From Crenobacter luteus (GTDB lineage: Bacteria; Pseudomonadota; Gammaproteobacteria; Burkholderiales; Chromobacteriaceae): a DNA stretch of 64,000 nucleotides. The stretch's first letter is position 1. Each line of letters starts with the position of its first letter. Below the pieces are notes generated by a model. That model had not been told where the DNA came from. It saw only the letters and a list, made by a program, of their open reading frames with translations, and searched no databases. The stretch is taken from assembly GCF_004345725.1 (NCBI RefSeq), contig NZ_SLXG01000004.1, positions 62,001 to 126,000 of the forward strand, in the 5' to 3' direction. Shown piece after piece: positions 9,102 to 20,188 of the stretch. Both the position numbers and the translations under genes were made by a program.

Positions 9102-9683
9102 TCATTTGACCAGGCCTCCGAAGCCCATGAAGGCCAGGCTCATCAGGCCGGCGGTGACGAAGGCGATCGCCGGCCCCTTGAACGGCGCCGGCACGTCGGC
9201 ACCCTCGAGCCGTTCGCGCATCGCGCCGAACAGGATCAGGATCAGCGAGAAGCCGACCGCGCTGCCGAAGCCGAACACCAGCGACTCGGCGAAGCTGTGC
9301 CGCTCCTGCACGTTCAGGAGCGGCACGCCGAGCACCGCGCAGTTGGTGGTGATCAGCGGCAGGTAGATGCCCAGCGTCTGGTAGAGCATCGGGCTGGTCT
9401 TCTGGATCAGCATCTCGGTGAATTGCACGATGGCGGCGATCACCACGATGAAGGACAGCGTGCGCAGGTATTCGAGGCCGAGCGCGCCCAGCGCCTCGTT
9501 GATCAGGTAGCTGGAACCGGCGCCCAGCGTCAGCACGAAGGCGGTGGCGGCGCCCATGCCGATCGACGCCTCCAGCTTCTTGGAGACGCCCATGAACGGG
9601 CACAGGCCGAGCATGCGCACCAGTACCACGTTGTTGACGAGGACGGCCGCGACCAGCACGAGCAGGTAATGTCCGAGATCCAT
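9102..9683 (-). CDS. rsxA: Electron transport complex subunit RsxA/RnfA
   Basis: 193 residues with six predicted membrane segments. First gene of the rsxABCDGE-nth operon. [20 protein letters not shown] is the usual family start, so I use the ATG at 9683 rather than the further-upstream frame. The motif [15 protein letters not shown] is shared with RsxE. A good promoter (9716-9744) lies just upstream. Confidence 0.95.
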   Translation of the reverse strand: MDLGHYLLVLVAAVLVNNVVLVRMLGLCPFMGVSKKLEASIGMGAATAFVLTLGAGSSYLINEALGALGLEYLRTLSFIVVIAAIVQFTEMLIQKTSPMLYQTLGIYLPLITTNCAVLGVPLLNVQERHSFAESLVFGFGSAVGFSLILILFGAMRERLEGADVPAPFKGPAIAFVTAGLMSLAFMGFGGLVK

Positions 9684-9715
9684 GCGTTGCCGATACCGTT
9701 TGGGCAAAACAAGCA

Positions 9716-9744
9716 ATTATCTACGGCGGACGGATGCCATTCAA
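9716..9744 (-). promoter_or_regulatory. Candidate sigma-70 promoter of the rsx operon
   Basis: On the minus strand TTGAAT, 17 bases, GATAAT. The implied start point is about 26 bases before the rsxA ATG. It lies downstream of the acs terminator, so the operon has its own promoter. Confidence 0.6.
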
Positions 9745-9759
9745 GCCGGCGGCAGGCGC

Positions 9760-9787
9760 AAAAAAGCCGCACCGGGGACGGTGCGGC
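9760..9787 (-). terminator. Intrinsic terminator after acs
   Basis: 8-bp perfect stem (9766-9773 with 9780-9787) followed on the minus strand by six T (A-run 9760-9765). A second imperfect hairpin lies between it and the acs stop. Confidence 0.85.
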
Positions 9788-9833
9788 GAAGAAGCCCCTC
9801 GCGGCGGGTCGGCGCGAGAGGGGTGAGGAGCCC

Positions 9834-11798
<1,965 letters not shown>

Positions 11799-11867
11799 GG
11801 CATCTCCTTCTGTCTTGCTTTTTGTGGCCGCGCCCGTGGCGGGCGCGGCCGGATTGCGGTTGCGGCC

Positions 11868-13532
11868 TTAATGCTTGGAGGCGCCGGAGGCTCCGATGCC
11901 GGTCATCGAGCGCACGAACTGCGCCTCGAACTTGGCCTTCTCGTCGCTGGCCTGGCGCGAGCTGTCGAGCACCGAGAACAGCCAGGTGAACACGAAGGCG
12001 AGCGTCATCGAGAAGATGGCCGGGTTCTTGTACGGGAACAGTGCGGCCTCGTTGTGCAGTACGTCAACCCACACGGTCGGGCCGATCACGATCAGCACCA
12101 CCGCCGACGCCAGGCCGATGAAGCCGCCGAGCACCGCGCCGCGGGTGGTCAGGCCCTTCCAGAACATCGACAGGAACAGCACCGGGAAGTTGGCCGAGGC
12201 GGCGATCGAGAACGCCAGGCCGACCATGAAGGCGATGTTCTGCTTCTCGAAGATGATGCCCAGCAGGATGGCGATCACGCCCAGCGCCAGCGTCGTCAGC
12301 TTGGAGACGCGGATCTCGTCGGCCTCGTTAGCCTTGCCCTTCTTGATCACGCTGGCGTACAGGTCGTGCGACACCGCCGAGGCGCCCGACAGCGTCAGGC
12401 CGGCCACCACCGCGAGGATGGTCGCGAACGCCACCGCCGAGATGAAGCCGAGGAACAGGTCGCCGCCGACCGCGTTGGCCAGGTGCACCGCGACCATGTT
12501 GTTGCCGCCGATGATCTTGCCGTCCGGGTCGAGGAAGCTCGGGTTGGTGCCGACCAGATAGATCGCGCCGAAGCCGATGATGAAGGTCAGGATGTAGAAG
12601 TAGCCGATGAAGCCGGTCGCGTAGAACACCGACTTGCGCGCCTCGCGGGCGTCGGCGACGGTGAAGAAGCGCATCAGGATGTGCGGCAGGCCTGCGGTGC
12701 CGAACATCAGCGCCAGGCCCAGCGAGATCGCGTCGATCGGGTTGGATACCAGGCCGCCCGGCGCCATGATTTCGCTCGCCTTCGGGTGAACCTCGACCGC
12801 TTTCGCGAACATGCCCTCGAAGCTGAAGCCTGCCGACTGCATCACCATGATCGCCATGAAGCTCGCGCCCGACAGCAGGATCACCGCCTTGATGATCTGC
12901 ACCCAGGTGGTCGCCAGCATGCCGCCGAACATCACGTACAGCACCATCAGCACGCCGACGATGACGACGGCGGACGTGTAGTTCATGCCGAACAACAGCT
13001 GGATCAGCTTGCCGGCGCCGACCATCTGCGCGATCAGGTAGAGCGCGACCACGACCAGCGTGCCGGTGGCGGCGAAGATGCGCACCGGGGTCTGCTTGAG
13101 GCGGTAGGAGGCGACGTCGGCGAAGGTGTACTTGCCGAGGTTGCGCAGCCGCTCGGCGACCAGGAACAGGATCACCGGCCAGCCGACCAGAAAGCCGATC
13201 GAGTAGATCAGGCCATCGTAGCCCTTGTCGAACACCATCGCCGAAATGCCGAGGAAGGACGCGGCCGACATGTAGTCGCCGGCGATCGCCAGGCCGTTCT
13301 GGAAGCCGGAAATGCCGCCGCCGGCGGCGTAGAAGTCGCTGGCCGACTTGGTGCGTCGCGCCGCCCAGTAGGTGATGCCGAGCGTGAAGGCGACGAAGAG
13401 GAAGAACATGATGATGGCGTGCCAGTTGGTCGCCGCCTGCTTGACCTCGCCTTCGATGGCTCCGGCGGCCAGCGCGAACGCCGGAGCCAGGGCAAGGCCG
13501 GTCGCGGCCAGGGGGGTATGCCAGCGCTTCAT
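11868..13532 (-). CDS. actP: Cation/acetate symporter ActP
   Basis: 554 residues of the sodium:solute symporter family. An N-terminal cleavable signal ([11 protein letters not shown]) is followed by about 13 membrane segments. The blocks [20 protein letters not shown] and [16 protein letters not shown] are typical of ActP. It takes up acetate and other short monocarboxylates. The ATG overlaps the stop of the DUF485 gene (ATGA), an arrangement known from yjcH-actP. acs follows downstream. Confidence 0.95.
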   Translation of the reverse strand: MKRWHTPLAATGLALAPAFALAAGAIEGEVKQAATNWHAIIMFFLFVAFTLGITYWAARRTKSASDFYAAGGGISGFQNGLAIAGDYMSAASFLGISAMVFDKGYDGLIYSIGFLVGWPVILFLVAERLRNLGKYTFADVASYRLKQTPVRIFAATGTLVVVALYLIAQMVGAGKLIQLLFGMNYTSAVVIVGVLMVLYVMFGGMLATTWVQIIKAVILLSGASFMAIMVMQSAGFSFEGMFAKAVEVHPKASEIMAPGGLVSNPIDAISLGLALMFGTAGLPHILMRFFTVADAREARKSVFYATGFIGYFYILTFIIGFGAIYLVGTNPSFLDPDGKIIGGNNMVAVHLANAVGGDLFLGFISAVAFATILAVVAGLTLSGASAVSHDLYASVIKKGKANEADEIRVSKLTTLALGVIAILLGIIFEKQNIAFMVGLAFSIAASANFPVLFLSMFWKGLTTRGAVLGGFIGLASAVVLIVIGPTVWVDVLHNEAALFPYKNPAIFSMTLAFVFTWLFSVLDSSRQASDEKAKFEAQFVRSMTGIGASGASKH

Positions 13533-13837
13533 TGCTTGGCCTCCTCGACGATCTGTTGGTTGAGTCGGTCGAACTCGGTGTTGGCGCGGCGCACGTAGAC
13601 GCCGGTCAGTACGAAAGCGGAAACGATGATCAGCACCCCGACCGGGATGCCGACCGTCATCACGCCACCGCCCAGCGGCGTGCCCAGCGTGGCCGGCGAG
13701 AACGCCAGCAGCAGGATGAAGCCGTAGTAGATGGCCAGCATGACCAGGGTCAGGGTCCAGCCCAGGCTCGTTTTTTTGTGCACGAGCTCGAGAAACTTCG
13801 GGTTGGATTGCACGCGCTTGAGAACTTCTTCGTTCAT
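13529..13837 (-). CDS. DUF485 membrane protein (YjcH-like)
   Basis: 102 residues with two membrane helices (about 27-48 and 60-80) and charged ends. In many bacteria this small protein precedes actP, and its exact role is unknown. Strong ribosome site AAGGAGGA before the ATG at 13837. Its stop overlaps the actP start, so translation is coupled. First gene of the DUF485-actP-acs operon. Confidence 0.9.
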   Translation of the reverse strand: MNEEVLKRVQSNPKFLELVHKKTSLGWTLTLVMLAIYYGFILLLAFSPATLGTPLGGGVMTVGIPVGVLIIVSAFVLTGVYVRRANTEFDRLNQQIVEEAKQ

Positions 13838-13928
13838 TGCATCCTCCTTGAAGACGGCGGTCCATGCGGACTCGCTGAGCCTGAATGTACGAGAGCGCTC
13901 GTGCGCCTTGCTAATCGCATTTTCTGAT

Positions 13929-13943
13929 CGACAAAATTTGTCG
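13929..13943. promoter_or_regulatory. Inverted repeat in the actP/LysR divergent region, candidate operator
   Basis: Arms CGACAAA and TTTGTCG with a one-base centre, in an AT-richer patch of the 287-base divergent region. Position and symmetry fit a LysR-type or other dimeric regulator site. The binding protein is not shown by the sequence. Confidence 0.4.
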
Positions 13944-14124
13944 CGCCGATGTTGCGTTGCAAAAACCCATGTTTTTCAATTAGTTGCGATGGTGTTTGAG
14001 TCCGGAAATCCCTTCCGTGCGGCAGGGTCTCTAGGGTTTGCCTAGGCTCGACAAGCCGCGCGGACGCATCCCAGAATAGGGTTAACACCTAGCGATCCAC
14101 GCCTTTCCGAAAGCCCGGACCACC

Positions 14125-15036
14125 ATGGAAATCTACCAACTGCGCGCCTTCGTCACGGTCGCCCAACAGGGACATCTGACGCAGGCGGCCGAGCTCTTGC
14201 ACCTGTCGCAACCGGCGGTTACCGCCCAGATCAAGGCCGTCGAGGAGGAGGTCGGCATGCCGCTGTTCGAGCGCTCGGCCGGCGGGGTGACGCTGACGCG
14301 CGCCGGGCAGGAGCTGCTGCCGCGCGCCCAGGCCATCCTCGGCGCCGCGCGCGAGTTGTTGAACCACGCGCGCGGCCTCAAGGGGCAGCTGTCCGGCCGC
14401 GCGCAGATCGGCGTGACGCTGACGCCCGAGCTGTTGCGCATCGGGCCGTGGGTCGCGGCGCTCAGCGAGCGCTACCCGCTGCTCGAATTGCGGCTGCAGC
14501 ACGGCGTGACCGGCGACGTGCTGAACCTGGTGCGCAAGAAGGAGCTCGACTGCGGCTTCTACCTCGGCAAGAACCCCTACGTGAACGTGAACGCGGTCAG
14601 CTTGGCCGAGCTGCCGCTGTGCGTCGTCGTGCCGCCGGGCTGGGAGGCGCGCGCCGACCTCGGCCAGCCGAAGGAGCTCGGCCGGCTGCCGTGGGTCGGC
14701 GTGTCGCAGTTCTCCAGCCTGTCGAAGATCACCGCGGAATTATGGCGGGAACTGAATATTTCGCCGAAGAAGGTCGCCGAATGCGACCACTTGTCGACCA
14801 TGCTCGAGCTGGTCGCCGCCGGCGTCGGCGCCGCGCTGGCGCGCCGCGACGGCGCCGAGCCGCTGGCCGCGCAGGGTCGCGTCACGATCCTGCCCGATTA
14901 CCACAAATCGGCGGAGTTGCTGTTCGTTTACCCGTCGGAACGCGTCGGCGAGCCGGTGTTGTCGGCGCTGCTCGCCGAGCTCGCGCCGGTCTGGGGGCTG
15001 GACCCGGACGCGATCGCGCGCGCCGGCGCCGGGTGA
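14125..15036 (+). CDS. LysR-family transcriptional regulator
   Basis: 303 residues. N-terminal winged helix-turn-helix (FVTVAQQGHLTQAAELLHLS) followed by the periplasmic-binding-like effector domain. It reads away from DUF485-actP-acs across a 287-base gap. LysR proteins usually control the divergent neighbour, so acetate uptake is a reasonable guess for its target, but the effector is unknown. A 9-base version of the dispersed motif lies inside at 14602-14610. Confidence 0.9.
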   Translation: MEIYQLRAFVTVAQQGHLTQAAELLHLSQPAVTAQIKAVEEEVGMPLFERSAGGVTLTRAGQELLPRAQAILGAARELLNHARGLKGQLSGRAQIGVTLTPELLRIGPWVAALSERYPLLELRLQHGVTGDVLNLVRKKELDCGFYLGKNPYVNVNAVSLAELPLCVVVPPGWEARADLGQPKELGRLPWVGVSQFSSLSKITAELWRELNISPKKVAECDHLSTMLELVAAGVGAALARRDGAEPLAAQGRVTILPDYHKSAELLFVYPSERVGEPVLSALLAELAPVWGLDPDAIARAGAG

Positions 15037-15098
15037 GGGGACGATAACCCCGCCGCCGTCGCGTGTTTGCGCGGCGGGCGTGCGGCTACAATCGGGGC

Positions 15099-16562
15099 AT
15101 GAAAACGCACCCCTTCGCCATGTTGCCGCAGCGCTACGCGACGCTGCCGCCGCGCTTTTACCGCGCGGTCGAACCGACCGCCTTGCCCGAACCCCGTCTC
15201 GTCCACCTGAACGACGCCTTCGCGCGCGAGCTCGGCCTCGACCCGGAAAGGTTGGCCGAGCCCGACGGCGTCGCGCTCCTGGCCGGTTCGGCGCCGCCCG
15301 GCAAGACGCCGCTCTCGACCGCCTACAGCGGCCACCAGTTCGGCGTGTGGGCCGGCCAGCTCGGCGACGGTCGTGCGCTGCTGCTCGGCGAGTGGCGCGA
15401 CGGCCGTGGCCGCGATTGGGAAATCCAGCTCAAGGGCGCCGGCCTGACGCCGTTCTCGCGCATGGGCGACGGCCGCGCGGTGCTCAGGTCGAGCATCCGC
15501 GAATACCTGTGCTCGGAGGCGATGGCCGGCCTCGGCATCCCGACCACGCGCGCGCTGGCGATTGCCGGCTCGCCCGAGCCGGTCTACCGCGAGACGGTCG
15601 AGACCGCCGCCGTCGTCACCCGCGTCGCCGAGAGCTTCCTGCGCTTCGGCCACTTCGAGCACTGCTACCATCGCGGCGACGAGGACGGCGTGCGCGTGCT
15701 GGCCGACTTCGCGCTGCGCCACCATTTCCCCGAATTGCAGGACTCAGCCCAGCCCTACGCCGCGCTGGTCGGCGAGGTGATCGCGCGCACCGCGCGCCTG
15801 ATGGCCGACTGGCAGGCGGTCGGCTTCTGCCACGGCGTGATGAATACCGACAATATGTCGCTCCTGGGCCTGACGATAGACTACGGCCCGTTCGGCTTCC
15901 TCGACGGCTTCGACGCCGCGCACATCTGCAACCATTCCGACCACGCCGGCCGCTACGCCTACGGCCAGCAGCCGCAGGTCGCGCTGTGGAACCTCAACTG
16001 CCTGGCGTCGGCCTTCCTGCCGCTGGTGCCGGAGGAGGAGCTGGTCGCGCTGCTGCGCGGCTACCAGGCGCGCTTCGAGGGCGCTTATCTGGCGAGGATG
16101 CGCGCCAAGCTCGGCCTCGCCGACGCGCGGCCGGACGACGTCGATCTGGCCGAGGCGCTGTTGCTGGCGATGCACGCCAACCGCGTCGACTACACGATCT
16201 TCTGGCGCCGCCTGGCGGGTTTCGACAGCGCCGACGGCGCGAAGAACGACGCGCTGCGCGACCTGTTCCTCGACCGCGCCGCCTTCGACGGCTGGGCCGC
16301 GCGCTACCGCGAGCGGCTGCTCTCCGAGGAGCGCGAGGCGGCGGCGCGCCGCGCGGCGATGAACGCGGTCAACCCGAAGTACGTGCTGCGCAACCACCTG
16401 GCCGAGACGGCGATCCGCCGCGCGCGCGACGGCGACTGCTCCGAGGTCGACCGGCTGATGCGCTGCCTCGCGCGCCCGTTCGACGAGGCGCCCGAGTTCG
16501 ACGACTACGCGGCCTTCCCGCCCGAGTGGGCGGGCGATCTGTCGGTCAGCTGTTCGAGCTGA
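15099..16562 (+). CDS. selO: Protein adenylyltransferase SelO (YdiU)
   Basis: 487 residues, a pseudokinase-fold enzyme that transfers AMP to protein Ser/Thr/Tyr, linked to redox stress. Visible: YSGHQFGVWAGQLGDGRA (nucleotide loop), catalytic FCHGVMNTDNMS and metal-binding DYGPFGFLD. The C-terminus SVSCSS carries Cys485, which corresponds to the selenocysteine of animal SELENOO. The start at MKTHPF is chosen from homologues. A TACAAT box lies only 7-12 bases before the ATG, so the transcript leader may be very short or this box may be fortuitous. Confidence 0.94.
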   Translation: MKTHPFAMLPQRYATLPPRFYRAVEPTALPEPRLVHLNDAFARELGLDPERLAEPDGVALLAGSAPPGKTPLSTAYSGHQFGVWAGQLGDGRALLLGEWRDGRGRDWEIQLKGAGLTPFSRMGDGRAVLRSSIREYLCSEAMAGLGIPTTRALAIAGSPEPVYRETVETAAVVTRVAESFLRFGHFEHCYHRGDEDGVRVLADFALRHHFPELQDSAQPYAALVGEVIARTARLMADWQAVGFCHGVMNTDNMSLLGLTIDYGPFGFLDGFDAAHICNHSDHAGRYAYGQQPQVALWNLNCLASAFLPLVPEEELVALLRGYQARFEGAYLARMRAKLGLADARPDDVDLAEALLLAMHANRVDYTIFWRRLAGFDSADGAKNDALRDLFLDRAAFDGWAARYRERLLSEEREAAARRAAMNAVNPKYVLRNHLAETAIRRARDGDCSEVDRLMRCLARPFDEAPEFDDYAAFPPEWAGDLSVSCSS

Positions 16563-16582
16563 GCGGCGCGGAAGCGTATCGA

Positions 16583-16620
16583 GACAAAAAGCTCGGCCAA
16601 CGTTGGCCGAGCTTTTTGTC
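16583..16620. terminator. Bidirectional terminator, perfect palindrome with two GTTGGCCGAG copies
   Basis: Perfect 38-base palindrome, arms 16583-16601 and 16602-16620, with A-run and T-run at the ends. The two dispersed 10-mers (16592-16601 and 16602-16611) meet head to head at the centre. Lies between convergent selO (+) and the MATE gene (-). Confidence 0.93.
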
Positions 16621-16641
16621 GTGCGACGTTCGGGCGGCGCG

Positions 16642-17979
16642 TCAGCGCGCCGGCACCGTGTCGCGCAGCCGCGGCCAGGCGAGCGTCAGCATCAGGCTGC
16701 GCATCGCCATCAGCACCAGCATCGCCGCCCACACGCCGTGGTTGCCGAAGGCCGCCGACAGGCCGAACAGCGCCGGCACGTAGACGGCGAAGCTGGCGAT
16801 CATCGCGTTGCGTATCGTGCGGGTGGCGACCGCGCCCATGAACACGCCGTCCCAGAAGAAGGCCCAGATGCACACGAGCGGCAGCGCGACCAGCCACGGC
16901 CAGAAGCGCAGCGCCTCGCGCTGCAGGCCGACGTCGGTGCTCATCGTCGGCAGAAAGAACGGCGCGACCAGCGCGAGCAGGGCGGCGAGCACGCCGCTCC
17001 ATGCCAGCGACAGCCAGGCGGCGCGGCGCACGTTGACGATCAGCGCGGCGCGCGAGCCGGCGCCGATCGCGCGCGCGCCGTGCACTTCGGCGGCGACCGC
17101 GAAGCTGTCGAGCAGGTTGGCGCACAGCATGAACAGCTGCAAGAGGATCTGGTTCGCGGCCAGTTCCAGCGTGCCCATCTGCGCGCCGCGCTCGGTCATC
17201 AGCGCGAAGGCGCCGGTCAAGAGCAGCGTGCGCACCATGATGTCGACGTTGGCCGAGAACAGCCGCCGCCACGCGTGGCCGGCGAAGGCCTGCGCGAGCG
17301 CGCGCTGCCAGCGCGGCAGCGGGATCAGCCGCAGCATCACGGCCGTCGTCGCGATGCTGATCGCCGCCTCGCTCGTCACCGTCGCCCACGCGGCGCCGGC
17401 GATGCCCCAGCCTAAGCCCAGCACGAACAGCGCCGACAGCAAGGCGTTCAGCGCGTTCATCGCGAGCTGCAGCGCCATCACCGTGCGCGAGCGGCCCAGC
17501 CCCATCAGCCAGGCGAACTGCGCGTAACCGAGCAAGGTGAACGGCGCCGACCAGATGCGCGCGTAGAAGTACTGCTCGGCCAACGGTACGACCTCGGCCG
17601 GCGGCGACAACAGCTTGATCGCGACGAGGCCGATCGGCCATTGCAGGAGCCACAGCAGGACGCCGCCGGCGAGCGCGGCGAGCATGGGCCGCAGGCCCGC
17701 CAGCACGATCTCGGCGTCGTTCATGGAGCCTGCCGCCTGCGCGACGAGGCCGGTGGTGGTGAAGCGCAGGAAGCTGAAGCACCAGTAGATCACGGTGAAG
17801 ATGGTGCCGCCGATGCCGGCGGCGGCGATCACCGCCGGGTCGCCGAGCCGGCCGAGCACGGCGGTGTCGACCAGGCCCATCAGCGGGGTGGCCATGCCGG
17901 CGAGCGCGACCGGGATCGCAAAGCGGATCAGCGCGGGGTAGCCGGGCGTCAGGTCGGGACGGGGAGGGGTGGCGGTCAT
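16642..17979 (-). CDS. MATE-family efflux transporter (DinF-like)
   Basis: 445 residues with 12 predicted membrane segments in two similar halves. MATPLMGLVDTAVLGRLG near the N-terminus is the typical DinF/NorM-type opening. It should export cationic drugs or metabolites using a sodium or proton gradient; the substrate cannot be read from the sequence. lpxH lies upstream on the same strand, separated by a terminator. Confidence 0.92.
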   Translation of the reverse strand: MTATPPRPDLTPGYPALIRFAIPVALAGMATPLMGLVDTAVLGRLGDPAVIAAAGIGGTIFTVIYWCFSFLRFTTTGLVAQAAGSMNDAEIVLAGLRPMLAALAGGVLLWLLQWPIGLVAIKLLSPPAEVVPLAEQYFYARIWSAPFTLLGYAQFAWLMGLGRSRTVMALQLAMNALNALLSALFVLGLGWGIAGAAWATVTSEAAISIATTAVMLRLIPLPRWQRALAQAFAGHAWRRLFSANVDIMVRTLLLTGAFALMTERGAQMGTLELAANQILLQLFMLCANLLDSFAVAAEVHGARAIGAGSRAALIVNVRRAAWLSLAWSGVLAALLALVAPFFLPTMSTDVGLQREALRFWPWLVALPLVCIWAFFWDGVFMGAVATRTIRNAMIASFAVYVPALFGLSAAFGNHGVWAAMLVLMAMRSLMLTLAWPRLRDTVPAR

Positions 17980-18003
17980 CGGGTCGGGCGGTCTGGAAAA
18001 CGC

Positions 18004-18028
18004 AAAGAGCCGGCGCGTCGGCCGGCTC
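18004..18028 (-). terminator. Intrinsic terminator after lpxH
   Basis: 8-bp stem (18007-18014 with 18021-18028), 6-base loop, followed on the minus strand by TTTGCGTTTT. Lies between lpxH and the MATE gene. Confidence 0.7.
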
Positions 18029-18043
18029 GCAAGGAGGACGGGC

Positions 18044-18769
18044 TCAGCGCAGCGGGTGGGCCCGCACGCCGGTCGCGTCGACCACCAGGTAGCCGCCGGC
18101 GGCGTCGTGCCAGTCGGCGATCACCCAGCGCTCGGCGGCGCGGCCGTCGGGCAGCGCGTGGTCGTGGCGCGCCGGGCGGTGCGTGTGGCCGTGGATCAGC
18201 GTCGGCGCGTCGTGCGCGGCCAGCAGCTCGAGTACCGCCAGCTCGGTGACGTCGCCGATATCGCTCAGGCCGGTTTCCTGCTTCTTCATTTCGCTGGCGG
18301 CGCGGATCTGCGCCGCGATCGCGTGGCGCTCGGCCAACGGTTTGGCCAAGAGCGCCTGTTGCCACGCGGGGTTGCGCACCATCGCGCGGAACTGCTGGTA
18401 GGCCGCGTCGTCGCGGCAGAGCGCGTCGCCGTGGCAAAGCAGATAGCGCCGGCCGTAAAGCTCGACCTCGGTGGGCTCGGGCAAAAGCGTGGCGCCGCTT
18501 TCCGTCTCGAAACCTTGGCCGAGCAGAAAGTCGCGGTTGCCGTGCATCACGAACAGCGGCGTTTCGGCGGCGAAGGCCTTCATCGCGGCGAGCATCTCGC
18601 GCTTGAACGGCGAGTCGTCGTCGTCGCCGACCCAGTATTCGAACAGGTCGCCGAGGATGTAGAGCGCGTCGATCCGGCCGCGCCAGGCGGCGAGCGTGTC
18701 GACGAACAGGCGGTTGAGCGCGGGCGTCGCCTCGCACAGGTGCAGGTCGGAGATGAAATGGGTGGCCAT
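18044..18769 (-). CDS. lpxH: UDP-2,3-diacylglucosamine diphosphatase LpxH
   Basis: 241 residues. Hydrolyses UDP-2,3-diacylglucosamine to lipid X in lipid A synthesis, at the inner membrane surface. Calcineurin-like metal ligands are visible: Asp8 and His10 (SDLHL), Asp41 (GDLFEYW), Asn78 (GNRD), His113 (CHGD) and the HGHTHRP motif. Near-identical numbering to E. coli LpxH. A terminator between it and the upstream ppiB suggests its own promoter. Confidence 0.96.
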   Translation of the reverse strand: MATHFISDLHLCEATPALNRLFVDTLAAWRGRIDALYILGDLFEYWVGDDDDSPFKREMLAAMKAFAAETPLFVMHGNRDFLLGQGFETESGATLLPEPTEVELYGRRYLLCHGDALCRDDAAYQQFRAMVRNPAWQQALLAKPLAERHAIAAQIRAASEMKKQETGLSDIGDVTELAVLELLAAHDAPTLIHGHTHRPARHDHALPDGRAAERWVIADWHDAAGGYLVVDATGVRAHPLR

Positions 18770-18774
18770 GGCGG

Positions 18775-18798
18775 AAAAAGGCCCGCGCGAGGCGGGCC
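18775..18798 (-). terminator. Intrinsic terminator after ppiB
   Basis: 7-bp stem (18780-18786 with 18792-18798), 5-base loop, T-run on the minus strand (A 18775-18779). Confidence 0.8.
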
Positions 18799-18806
18799 GG
18801 TGCGGT

Positions 18807-19298
18807 TTAGACGATCTCGGCCTTCTCGATCACGACGGGCTCGACCGGCACGTCCTGGTGCATGCCCGAGCGGCCGGTCTTGACGGTCTTGATGCGGTCG
18901 ACCACCTCCTTGCCCTCGACCACGCGGCCGAACACGCAGTAGCCCCAGCCTTGCGAGCTTTCCGAGCTGAAGTTCAGGAAGTCGTTGTCGACGACGTTGA
19001 TGAAGAACTGGGCGGTCGCCGAGTGCGGCGCCATGGTGCGCGCCATCGCCAGCGTGTAGGCCTCGTTCTTCAGGCCGTTGTTGGCCTCGTTCTGGATCGG
19101 TTCCAGCGTCGGCTTCTGTTCCATTTCCTTGGTGAAGCCGCCGCCCTGGATCATGAAGCCGTTGATCACGCGGTGGAAGATGGTGCCGTCGTAGTGGCCT
19201 GCGGTCACGTAGGCTTCGAAGTTGGCGGCGGTTTTCGGCGCTTTTTCGTGATCCAGTTCGATCAGGATGTCGCCGAAGTTGGTGCTGAGCTTGATCAT
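18807..19298 (-). CDS. ppiB: Cytoplasmic peptidyl-prolyl cis-trans isomerase, cyclophilin type
   Basis: 163 residues, no signal peptide. The active-site block [14 protein letters not shown] with catalytic Arg and the [16 protein letters not shown] segment are typical. Assists folding by proline isomerisation in the cytoplasm. Its periplasmic paralogue lies 26 bases upstream on the same strand, so the pair looks like a tandem duplication with different targeting. Confidence 0.95.
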   Translation of the reverse strand: MIKLSTNFGDILIELDHEKAPKTAANFEAYVTAGHYDGTIFHRVINGFMIQGGGFTKEMEQKPTLEPIQNEANNGLKNEAYTLAMARTMAPHSATAQFFINVVDNDFLNFSSESSQGWGYCVFGRVVEGKEVVDRIKTVKTGRSGMHQDVPVEPVVIEKAEIV

Positions 19299-19324
19299 GC
19301 TTGTCTCGCTTGTGTCGGGTTGGG

Positions 19325-19903
19325 TCAGGGCTTGAGGACCGCCTTCACGATGACGATCGGTTCCTGCGGAACGTCGGTCATGCCGGACATCGAGCCGGTG
19401 CGGGTCTTGGCGATGCGGTTCACCACGTCCATGCCGCGGGTCACGCGGCCGAATACCGCGTAGCCCCAGCTTTGGCCTGTCGGGGCGCGGTGGTTGAGGA
19501 AATCGTTGTCGGCCACGTTGATGAAGAACTGGCTGGTGGCCGAGTGCGGGTCGCCGGTGCGCGCCATCGCGACGGTGCCGACGGTGTTCTTGAGCCCGTT
19601 GGCCGCTTCGTTCGGGATCGGGGCGCGCGTCGGCTTCTGCACGAGCTTGACGCCCAACAGGCTGGATTCGGGCACGAAGCCGCCGCCCTGAATCATGAAA
19701 CCGTCGATCACGCGGTGGAACACGGTGCCGTTGTAGTGGCCGGCCTTCACGTACTGGGTGAAGTTGGCGACGGTTCTGGGCGCGCGCTGCTCGTCGAGCG
19801 CGATGTCGATCTCGCCCTTGTTGGTGACGAGGGTGACGACGGGCGCGGCGAGCGCGGCGGGCAGGACGAGGGTGAGGGCAAAGCCCACGAGGCTTTTGAG
19901 CAT
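19325..19903 (-). CDS. ppiA: Periplasmic peptidyl-prolyl cis-trans isomerase, cyclophilin type
   Basis: 192 residues. Signal peptide [19 protein letters not shown] with probable cleavage after LAA, then a complete cyclophilin domain ([30 protein letters not shown]). Acts in envelope protein folding. Homologous along its length to the downstream ppiB. Confidence 0.94.
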   Translation of the reverse strand: MLKSLVGFALTLVLPAALAAPVVTLVTNKGEIDIALDEQRAPRTVANFTQYVKAGHYNGTVFHRVIDGFMIQGGGFVPESSLLGVKLVQKPTRAPIPNEAANGLKNTVGTVAMARTGDPHSATSQFFINVADNDFLNHRAPTGQSWGYAVFGRVTRGMDVVNRIAKTRTGSMSGMTDVPQEPIVIVKAVLKP

Positions 19904-20188
19904 GGGTCGGCTAGGGTCGTCGGTTTGACTTGGCGTTCGGCCGCCCAGTTTAACACAGCGACGTGCGGCCTATCTGCCGTTGCCGCGTTGTTCGAGAGTG
20001 GCGCGGCAGCGACGTGGCTGGCGGCGGCGGAGGGGCAGAATCGGTGGCGCCCTCCTTTTCGGCATGCCTGGCCTGCAGTCGATGGGTCCGGGTTGGCTTT
20101 TCTGCGCTTCCCCTCGCTATAGTTTGAAGCAACCATGTTCCGCACCGTGCCTCCGGAATCTCCGGGACCGCCACTCGGAAGGACGTCG

